Shown here in pieces: positions 7,321-12,198 of a stretch of 12,198 nucleotides of DNA. Origin of the DNA: Paracoccaceae bacterium (GTDB lineage: Bacteria; Pseudomonadota; Alphaproteobacteria; Rhodobacterales; Rhodobacteraceae); the NCBI GenBank assembly GCA_024742655.1, contig JANSYB010000021.1, positions 1 to 12,198 of the forward strand, in the 5' to 3' direction. The notes below the pieces were generated by a model. That model made no database searches, had not been told where the DNA came from, and saw nothing but the letters and a program-made list of their open reading frames with translations. Both the position numbers and the translations under genes were made by a program. Each line of letters starts with the position of its first letter. The stretch's first letter is position 1.

Positions 7321-7340
7321 AGGCGCACAGGTCGCCGCCT
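7321..7340 (+). terminator. Weak hairpin between convergent genes
   Basis: AGGCG (7321-7325) and CGCCT (7336-7340) can pair, followed a few bases later by CTTTTTT (7348-7354). The stem is only 5 bp and the T-run lies inside the CoxG coding end, so this is a tentative terminator for the lipoprotein gene. Confidence 0.25.
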
Positions 7341-7341
7341 G

Positions 7342-7851
7342 TCAATCTTTTTTGACGAGGCGTTTCAACCAGCCTTTTTTCTCCGCCTGCTCTGTATCGT
7401 CGTCCTCCTTGGGGCCTTCTATGACCTCTTCGAGACGGGCAAAGAACTGATCGGCCATCTTCTTGGCGAACCCGTCGACGATGCGGCTGCCCAGCTGGGC
7501 CAGCTTGCCGCCGACCTTGGCCTCGACGTCATAGCTCAGACGCGTGCCGCCCTCGGCCTCCTCCAGGCGCACATCGGCACCACCCTTGGCGAACCCGGCG
7601 GCACCGCCCTTGCCCTCGCCGTCCAGACGCAGGCTTTCCTTTTCGACCATGTCGGTCAGGGTCACGACCCCCTTGAAGGTCGCCTTGACCGGACCGACCT
7701 TCTGCACGACGGTGGCCTCGAAACCATCTTCGGGTGTGCCGCTCACCTCCTGGGCACCGGGCACGCATTCCTTGAGAACCTCCGCACTCAGAAGGGCCGC
7801 CCACACGGTCTCGCGATCGGCCTGGATCAAGCGCTCGCCACTCATTTGCAT
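7342..7851 (-). CDS. CoxG-like SRPBCC (START-fold) protein
   Basis: A 169-residue protein of the carbon monoxide dehydrogenase subunit G (CoxG) family within the SRPBCC ligand-binding superfamily. Typical CoxG features are the start MQMSGE, ADRETVWAALLSAEVLKECVPG (11-32, shown by position), VGPVKATFKG (52-61) and GKLAQLGSRIVDGFAKK (115-131). In CO dehydrogenase operons CoxG takes part in enzyme maturation or membrane recruitment, but no coxL, coxM or coxS is present here, so its partner is unknown. A charged linker (about 147-159) leads to a basic tail (KKGWLKRLVKKD, 158-169) that could bind membrane. ATG 7851 has AGAGG 9 nt upstream; ATG 7860 abuts that site and is less likely. The short divergent gap to the DMT gene must hold its promoter. 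Confidence 0.85.
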   Translation of the reverse strand: MQMSGERLIQADRETVWAALLSAEVLKECVPGAQEVSGTPEDGFEATVVQKVGPVKATFKGVVTLTDMVEKESLRLDGEGKGGAAGFAKGGADVRLEEAEGGTRLSYDVEAKVGGKLAQLGSRIVDGFAKKMADQFFARLEEVIEGPKEDDDTEQAEKKGWLKRLVKKD

Positions 7852-7983
7852 CTTGGTCATCCTCTTTGACTTCGCGCAAAGCCTATCCCATGCCGATGCA
7901 GCCGCCAAGTGCAACGCATGTCGCAAATGGCCATGCCCCGCCTTGTCCGCCCATGATATGCCCCGTCTGAAAGGATCGTGACA

Positions 7984-8970
7984 TTGCCTGATGCCAGCCG
8001 CCTACAAAATCCGGCGGGCGGTATTGCCTTCATCCTGATCGGGATGGTGGCGATTTCCGCCAACGATATGCTGATCAAGTTCCTGTCGGGCGGATACCCC
8101 CTGCACCAGATGGTGTTCACGCGATCGGCCATAGGTGTCTTTTTCAGTCTGATCTTCGTTCAGATGGAAGGTGGCTGGCGAATCCTGCGAACGGATCAGC
8201 CCGGCCTGCACATCCTGCGCGGCCTGATGATCGTGACCGCGAACATGACGTTCTTTGCGGCGCTGGCCGTCCTTCCACTGGCCGAGGCGACCGCGCTTTT
8301 CTTCGCCGCCCCGCTGATGATCACGCTTCTGAGTATTCCCCTGCTGGGCGAAAAGGTCGGGCCTTTGCGGCTGGGCGCGGTGGTTGTCGGTTTTGTCGGC
8401 GTGGTCATCATGACCCGGCCGTGGGAAACCGGAGGCGCGCGCGATGTTCCCGTATATATCTACCTTCTGCCTGTCATTGCGGCGTTGACCTATGCGATCA
8501 ACCAGGTCCTGACGCGCAAGCTGGGGGTGTCGTCCAAGGCCTCGGCCATGGCCGTCTATATCCAGACCATGTTCATTCTGGTCAGCGCGCTGTTCTGGGT
8601 GCTGGCCGGGGACGGGCGCCATGCCGAAGGGCTGGAGAACGAAAGCCTGATCTTTCTTCTGCGTGCCTGGGTCTGGCCCGAGGGGCGCGATGTATGGCTG
8701 TTCCTTGGGCTTGGCATCAATTCGGCCATTATCGGCTATACGCTTGCCCAGGCCTACAGGCTGGCCGATGCCGCGACGATCGCCCCGTTCGAATATGTCG
8801 GCCTGCCGTTGGCCATCCTTTGGGGCTGGGTGATCTGGCGCGAACTGCCCGGACCCATCGTTATGATGGGTATTGCGCTTATCCTGGGGGCCGGCCTGTT
8901 CGTGTTCCTGCGCGAAAAACAGAAGGGCCGTCGCCTGACCCGCACGAAACGGGTGCATCGCCGCTATTGA
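7984..8970 (+). CDS. EamA/DMT superfamily transporter
   Basis: A protein of about 328 residues with two EamA repeats (roughly 13-145 and 160-315) and ten hydrophobic helices, an inner-membrane drug/metabolite transporter. Recognisable stretches include NDMLIKFLSGGYPLHQ, near the first helix, and the terminal basic tail (KGRRLTRTKRVHRRY), which should be cytoplasmic. The substrate cannot be inferred. The start is uncertain: GTG 7978 lies 2 nt after AGGA, while TTG 7984 lies 8 nt after it; I prefer TTG on spacing, and the six-base difference does not affect the fold. It is divergent from the CoxG gene and lies 52 bp upstream of the racemase-like gene, with which it may be co-transcribed. Confidence 0.88.
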   Translation: MPDASRLQNPAGGIAFILIGMVAISANDMLIKFLSGGYPLHQMVFTRSAIGVFFSLIFVQMEGGWRILRTDQPGLHILRGLMIVTANMTFFAALAVLPLAEATALFFAAPLMITLLSIPLLGEKVGPLRLGAVVVGFVGVVIMTRPWETGGARDVPVYIYLLPVIAALTYAINQVLTRKLGVSSKASAMAVYIQTMFILVSALFWVLAGDGRHAEGLENESLIFLLRAWVWPEGRDVWLFLGLGINSAIIGYTLAQAYRLADAATIAPFEYVGLPLAILWGWVIWRELPGPIVMMGIALILGAGLFVFLREKQKGRRLTRTKRVHRRY

Positions 8971-9022
8971 TGCCCGGAACCAGCCCGGTAGGATCGCGGC
9001 ACAGTCACTGGGGACGCGCATC

Positions 9023-10117
9023 ATGCTGAACGGGATCACGGTCATCGAAATCGAGGGGTTGGGCCCCGGCCCTTTCGCCGCGATGATGCTGGCCGACCTG
9101 GGGGCCGAGGTGACCGTCATTCACCGGCCCGGGCCAGCGAACCCGACGATGGGAGACCGCAATCTGCTGGACCGCGGGAAACGCTCCATCGTGCTGGATC
9201 TGAAGTCAACGGACGACGTTGCAACAGCGCGCGCGCTGATCGAGGATGCAGATGCATTGATCGAGGGTTTTCGCCCGGGCGTGATGGAACGTCTGGGCCT
9301 TGGCCCCGACAGGTTCAAGGCCTCGAACCCCCGGCTGGTCTATGGCCGGATGACAGGCTGGGGGCAGGACGGGCCAAGGTCGCAAACCGCCGGGCATGAC
9401 CTGAACTACATCGCCACCTCCGGGGCGCTTTGGTATGCCTCGGCACCCGGCGATGCGCCAATGAGCCCACCGACGCTCTTGGGCGATATCGGGGGTGGTG
9501 CCCTTTATCTGGTGGCCGGCATGCTGGCCGGCCTTTTGCAGGCCGCACGCGACGGACAGGGCACCGTGGTGGATGCGGCCATCGTCGATGGCTCCGCCCA
9601 TATGATGGCGCTTCTGATGGCGCTTGCCCCCGGGGGCAACCTTTCGCAGACGCGCGGGCAAAGCCTGTTGGACGGGCCGCACTGGTGCCGGGTCTATGCC
9701 TGCAAGGATGGCGGATACCTGTCGGTGCAATGCCTTGAGCCGAAATTCTACGCGGCATTCCTCACCCGGCTGGAGCTGGCCGATGACCCGGCGTTCAGCA
9801 CACAATATGACCGCACGCTCTGGCCCGTGCTGACGGCCCGGCTGGCGGGCCTTTTCGCGAGCCAGACCGTCGATCACTGGGCGCGCCTTTTTGACGGGTC
9901 TGATGCCTGCGTCGCCCCGGTTCTCAGCCCCTGGTCGGCTGCCGAAGACCCACACATGGCCGCACGTGGCGTCTGGTCAGAGCGTGATGGCATTCTGCAA
10001 CCCGCCCCCGCACCACGGTTCGACGGCGGGCGAACCCAACCCGGCGATATTCCCGAGCGTGGTCAGCATACCGATGCGATCCTTGCCGCACTCAAAGCGT
10101 CAGGTCGCATCACCTGA
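9023..10117 (+). CDS. CaiB/BaiF CoA-transferase family protein, alpha-methylacyl-CoA racemase type
   Basis: A 364-residue class III CoA-transferase family enzyme. Details favour the racemase branch (Amacr/MCR): GHDLNYI places H125, LLGDIGGG places D155, and CLEPKFYAAF places E239. These match the catalytic His126/Asp156/Glu241 of Mycobacterium tuberculosis MCR in both context and spacing. The predicted reaction is epimerisation of 2-methylacyl-CoA thioesters in branched-chain or isoprenoid fatty-acid breakdown; the actual substrate is unknown. ATG 9023 has GGGGA 8 nt upstream. Its last 18 bp overlap the 3' end of the convergent isomerase gene. Confidence 0.9.
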   Translation: MLNGITVIEIEGLGPGPFAAMMLADLGAEVTVIHRPGPANPTMGDRNLLDRGKRSIVLDLKSTDDVATARALIEDADALIEGFRPGVMERLGLGPDRFKASNPRLVYGRMTGWGQDGPRSQTAGHDLNYIATSGALWYASAPGDAPMSPPTLLGDIGGGALYLVAGMLAGLLQAARDGQGTVVDAAIVDGSAHMMALLMALAPGGNLSQTRGQSLLDGPHWCRVYACKDGGYLSVQCLEPKFYAAFLTRLELADDPAFSTQYDRTLWPVLTARLAGLFASQTVDHWARLFDGSDACVAPVLSPWSAAEDPHMAARGVWSERDGILQPAPAPRFDGGRTQPGDIPERGQHTDAILAALKASGRIT

Positions 10118-10118
10118 C
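10099..10118. repeat. Palindrome spanning the stop codons of two convergent genes
   Basis: GTCAGGT (10099-10105) and ACCTGAC (10112-10118) are perfect 7-bp arms around CGCATC. The racemase stop (TGA 10115-10117) and the isomerase stop (minus TGA 10102-10100) lie symmetrically in the two arms. Either transcript can fold the hairpin at its stop codon. There is no T-run on either side, so it is not a standard intrinsic terminator, but it could help end or stabilise both messages. Confidence 0.5.
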
Positions 10119-10879
10119 AGCGCGCCCCGCATCCAGCCCAGACTTGCACCCGTGTCGCCCATGGGCCGGTATTCCGCACCCAGCGGCCGTGTCCAGCCCA
10201 GTGCCGCGATTTCGCGAAACAGTTCGGGGTAGTCCAGCTCTCCGTGATCCGGTGGGCCACGGTCGGGAATGGCGGCAAACTGGATATGGCCGATTATCGG
10301 CAGAAGAGCGCGCAACCGGGATGTCACATCCCCCTCGGTTCTGCCGACATGGTAGCAGTCGAACATCAGTCTCACATTCGGCAGGCTCAGGTCTTCGATG
10401 ATGGCACTGGCCTGACCGGTCGTGCGCAGAAAGTAACCGGGCGCGTCATGCCGGTTCAGGGGCTCGATCAGGATCGTGATACCATATGGCGTGGCGTTTT
10501 CGGCCGCGAATGACAGGTTTTCCAGAAAGGTATCATGCGCCGCCGGGCCGTCCGCGCGTCCGGCCATGACATGCACGGCCGACGTTCCCGTCGCGGCGGC
10601 ATAGGCCAAGGCCTCGGAGATCGCGGCGCGCGCCTCCTGCTGTCGGCCGGGCAAGGCACACAAACCGTTTTCGCCGTCCGTGACGTTGCCACGTCGCGTG
10701 TTCAGCCCCAGCATGGGCAACCCAGCGTCTTTGAGCGCCGTGTTCACCTCGCAGACGGGCGTGTCAAAAGGCCAATGGCACTCGACCGCATGAAACCCCG
10801 CATCTGCGGCGGCCCGGATGGCATCCGGCAGGGCACGGTCAGACCAGAGCAGGCCAAGATTGGCGGAAAATCGAAGCAG
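10100..10879 (-). CDS. Hydroxypyruvate isomerase (Hyi/OtnI) family protein, probable CTG start
   Basis: A TIM-barrel isomerase of the Hyi family, which interconverts hydroxypyruvate and tartronate semialdehyde or, in the OtnI branch, isomerises 2-oxo-tetronate. No pathway neighbours decide which. Read from CTG 10879 it is 259 residues, against about 258 for E. coli Hyi. Its first residues, LRFSANLGLLWSD and then AVECHWPFD, are the normal family N-terminus and first barrel strand. Likely metal and catalytic residues are E139 (LIEPLN), D174 and H177 (FDCYH), Q200 and E236 (AEYRP). IPDRGPPDHGELDYPELF matches the Hyi signature. No ATG, GTG or TTG exists between the upstream in-frame TGA and a GTG at 10747, which would delete 44 conserved residues. 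CTG 10879 has AGGG 7 nt upstream. The 3' end overlaps the racemase gene by 18 bp. Confidence 0.85.
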   Translation of the reverse strand: MLRFSANLGLLWSDRALPDAIRAAADAGFHAVECHWPFDTPVCEVNTALKDAGLPMLGLNTRRGNVTDGENGLCALPGRQQEARAAISEALAYAAATGTSAVHVMAGRADGPAAHDTFLENLSFAAENATPYGITILIEPLNRHDAPGYFLRTTGQASAIIEDLSLPNVRLMFDCYHVGRTEGDVTSRLRALLPIIGHIQFAAIPDRGPPDHGELDYPELFREIAALGWTRPLGAEYRPMGDTGASLGWMRGALSGDAT

Positions 10880-10886
10880 CGTTTGA

Positions 10887-10893
10887 CCCTCGC
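10887..10893 (-). promoter_or_regulatory. Shine-Dalgarno deciding the CTG start of the isomerase
   Basis: The minus strand reads GCGAGGG, with the AGGG part 7 nt before CTG 10879. No other start codon lies at a workable distance, so this site supports initiation at CTG rather than at the internal GTG 10747. Confidence 0.55.
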
Positions 10894-10901
10894 TGAAGTC
10901 A

Positions 10902-10919
10902 GTCTCAGGTCATTGAGAC
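10902..10919. repeat. Inverted repeat in the isomerase leader
   Basis: GTCTCA (10902-10907) and TGAGAC (10914-10919) are perfect 6-bp arms around GGTCAT. The element ends 8 bp upstream of the isomerase ribosome binding site. It could be an operator or an RNA hairpin controlling the isomerase gene; it is about 120 bp from the smpB start on the other side. Confidence 0.4.
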
Positions 10920-10984
10920 CACGCGCCCGGCACGGCGCAAGAGCAAAGTTCCCGTTTCGGCGCCCGCGATTGGCCCGATGGGGC

Positions 10985-11013
10985 TTGGAAGCCCGGGGCC
11001 GAACGTCTATCTT
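10985..11013 (+). promoter_or_regulatory. Candidate smpB promoter with overlapping palindrome
   Basis: TTGGAA (10985-10990) and TATCTT (11008-11013) are separated by 17 bp, each matching the sigma70 hexamers at 4/6. Transcription would start about 20 bp before the smpB ATG. A palindrome GGGCTT-GG-AAGCCC (10981-10994) overlaps the -35 element and could be an operator, or chance in GC-rich DNA. Confidence 0.4.
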
Positions 11014-11040
11014 CGCGTTTCGCATCCAGGGACGACACGC

Positions 11041-11517
11041 ATGGCCAAGCCGAAGGACAACCCGAATTACAAGGTCGTCGCCGAGAACCGGCGCGCGCGG
11101 TACGACTATGCGATCGAGGACGATATCGAGTGCGGCATCATGCTTGAAGGCTCGGAGGTCAAATCGCTGCGTGAAAACAGCGCAAACATCGCCGAGAGTT
11201 ATGCCACGGTCGAAAATGGCGAACTGTGGCTCGTCAACAGCTACATCGCGCCCTACGAACAGGCCAAGACCTTTGGCCATGAAGAGCGCCGGCGCCGCAA
11301 GCTTCTGGTGTCGCGCAAGGAATTGGCCCGGCTCTGGAACGAAACGCAACGCAAGGGCATGACACTCGTACCGCTGGTCCTTTACTTCAATCACAAGGGG
11401 CTGGCGAAGCTGAAGATCGGGATCGCGAAGGGCAAGAAAACCGTGGACAAACGCGCCACAGAGGCCAGGCGCGACTGGAACAGGCAGAAACAGCGGCTTT
11501 TGCGCCACGGAGAGTAA
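11041..11517 (+). CDS. smpB: SsrA (tmRNA)-binding protein SmpB
   Basis: A 158-residue cytosolic protein that binds tmRNA and delivers it to stalled ribosomes for trans-translation. Family marks: [18 protein letters not shown] (16-33), [11 protein letters not shown] (35-45), [18 protein letters not shown] (116-133), then DKR (136-138) at the start of the basic C-terminal tail that folds in the mRNA channel. The length is typical. ATG 11041 has AGGGA 8 nt upstream, and upstream in-frame codons do not belong to the family. No ssrA gene is visible in the window. It is divergent from the isomerase gene and followed by a small membrane protein gene after 89 bp. Confidence 0.97.
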   Translation: MAKPKDNPNYKVVAENRRARYDYAIEDDIECGIMLEGSEVKSLRENSANIAESYATVENGELWLVNSYIAPYEQAKTFGHEERRRRKLLVSRKELARLWNETQRKGMTLVPLVLYFNHKGLAKLKIGIAKGKKTVDKRATEARRDWNRQKQRLLRHGE

Positions 11518-11606
11518 CGAACCGGCTTTTCCCTTTGAGCGCGAGCGCCGGGATGGGTTACCATTCGCCGGGTGTCTCTGTCCTGTTTGAAGCGCGGAGT
11601 GGGGTG

Positions 11607-11897
11607 ATGGAACTGCTGATCAGCCTTATCGCGGGTGCCATTGGTGCCAATGTCGCTGCCGGATTGCTGAAGAACCTCAACCTCGGATTGCTCGGCAATT
11701 CCTTGGCCGGTGTCGTTGGTGGCGGTCTGGGCGCGCGGATCATGTCGGTATTCGGCCCGGATGATTTCGGTTTCGCGAATGGGGCGCCTTCGGGTCTTGA
11801 ATCCGGGCTTCTGATCGGACAGGCAATCCTGGGCTGTGTTTGTGGCGTTCTCGTCATGGTGCTCGTCGGTCTGGTGAAGAACCGGCTGACACGCTAA
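11607..11897 (+). CDS. Small glycine-rich membrane protein of unknown function
   Basis: A 96-residue protein with a glycine- and alanine-rich hydrophobic N-terminal half (about 2-20 and 28-50, with GxxG and GGGLG patterns suggesting tight helix packing), a short polar middle (51-66), and a strong C-terminal helix (about 67-89) containing CVC at 77-79. The last residues are basic (KNRLTR). This layout points to a small integral inner-membrane protein with two or three helices. I chose ATG 11607, with GGAG 7 nt upstream, over an in-frame start at 11535 that would add 24 polar residues. It lies between smpB and the sulfurtransferase gene on the same strand. I do not recognise a named family. Confidence 0.72.
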   Translation: MELLISLIAGAIGANVAAGLLKNLNLGLLGNSLAGVVGGGLGARIMSVFGPDDFGFANGAPSGLESGLLIGQAILGCVCGVLVMVLVGLVKNRLTR

Positions 11898-11959
11898 GAG
11901 CCGCTATTGCCCTCGGTCGGCCATGCCTGTAGGCAGTTAGTAGCAAGATGGGGGCCCAT

Positions 11960-12198
11960 ATGGCACAGGATGATCCCAAAACCCTTGTTTCGACCGATTG
12001 GCTGGCGGCGCATCTCAAGGACCCGGACCTGAGGGTGCTGGATGCGACGATGTTCATGCCGTCCGAGACACGCGATGCCCGGGCGGAGTACGAGCAATCG
12101 CACATTCCCGGCGCTCGATTTTTCGACATCGACGACATTTCCGACAACCGGTCCGAGCTGCCGCATATGGCCCCACCGGTCGAGAAGTTCATGTCGCG
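11960..12198 (+). CDS. sseA: 3-mercaptopyruvate sulfurtransferase, N-terminal part, cut by the window edge
   Basis: The first 79 codons of a tandem-rhodanese sulfurtransferase. STDWLAAHLKDPDLRVLDAT, EYEQSHIPGARFFDIDDISD and the following LPHMAPP are the hallmarks of the inactive N-terminal rhodanese domain in the mercaptopyruvate/thiosulfate sulfurtransferase family. The C-terminal domain with the catalytic cysteine lies beyond the right edge, so mercaptopyruvate versus thiosulfate preference cannot be checked. ATG 11960 has a G-run 5 nt upstream; ATG 11948, four codons earlier in frame, is an alternative. It is probably cytosolic and may be co-transcribed with smpB and the small membrane protein. 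Confidence 0.9.
   Translation, partial: MAQDDPKTLVSTDWLAAHLKDPDLRVLDATMFMPSETRDARAEYEQSHIPGARFFDIDDISDNRSELPHMAPPVEKFMS

Noticed and set aside
8002..9120. A 372-codon minus-strand ORF
   Set aside because: It is antisense to the DMT transporter and the start of the racemase-like gene; its composition (rich in H, Q, D and R) is typical of a shadow frame.
10100..10747. Isomerase starting at GTG 10747 (215 residues)
   Set aside because: The frame upstream of this GTG encodes the conserved family N-terminus, so this start would give a truncated barrel.
1..12198. Mobile element, CRISPR array, tRNA or defence island
   Set aside because: No transposase, integrase, regularly spaced repeats, tRNA-like sequence or recognised defence protein was seen; the genes are typical core functions.

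Overview
The window is GC-rich chromosomal DNA with the protein style, gene order and tight ATGA stop/start overlaps of an alphaproteobacterium. It most resembles the Rhodobacterales (Roseobacter-type Rhodobacteraceae). This assignment rests on recognised protein families and remembered synteny, not on a database search. I see no rRNA, tRNA, CRISPR array, transposase or integrase. Most of the window reads as ordinary core chromosome.

Left half (1-6397, minus strand). A long co-directional run, in order of transcription: an ABC-2 exporter (ATPase 6397-5468, permease 5471-4710); an S49/SppA-type peptidase (4593-3796); a 56-residue membrane/zinc-ribbon-like protein (3794-3624); a YrbG-type calcium/sodium antiporter (3627-2662); and a PTR1/FolM-like pteridine reductase (2648-1866). 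After a 287-bp AT-rich gap comes uvrC (1578 to beyond the left edge). Overlaps of 4 bp and gaps of 1-13 bp suggest translational coupling over much of the run. The uvrC gap holds a perfect DnaA box, a 17-nt perfect palindrome and a consensus TATAAT, so uvrC probably has its own promoter.

Middle (6398-9022). A plus-strand SGNH/GDSL-hydrolase lipoprotein is divergent from the exporter and convergent with a solitary CoxG/SRPBCC protein (minus strand). CoxG is divergent from an EamA/DMT transporter (plus strand).

Right half (9023-12198). The transporter is followed by an alpha-methylacyl-CoA racemase-type class III CoA-transferase (plus strand). Its 3' end overlaps by 18 bp the 3' end of a hydroxypyruvate isomerase (Hyi/OtnI) family gene on the minus strand. 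That gene lacks ATG, GTG or TTG at its expected start; a CTG sits there instead, behind a good ribosome binding site. Divergent from it are smpB, a small glycine-rich membrane protein, and the start of a 3-mercaptopyruvate sulfurtransferase gene cut by the right edge.

I found no convincing new multi-gene system. The observations most worth a second look are the probable CTG start of the isomerase with its leader hairpin, the regulatory-looking gap upstream of uvrC, the orphan Shine-Dalgarno and short ORF in front of sppA, and the tiny TTG-started zinc-ribbon membrane protein.
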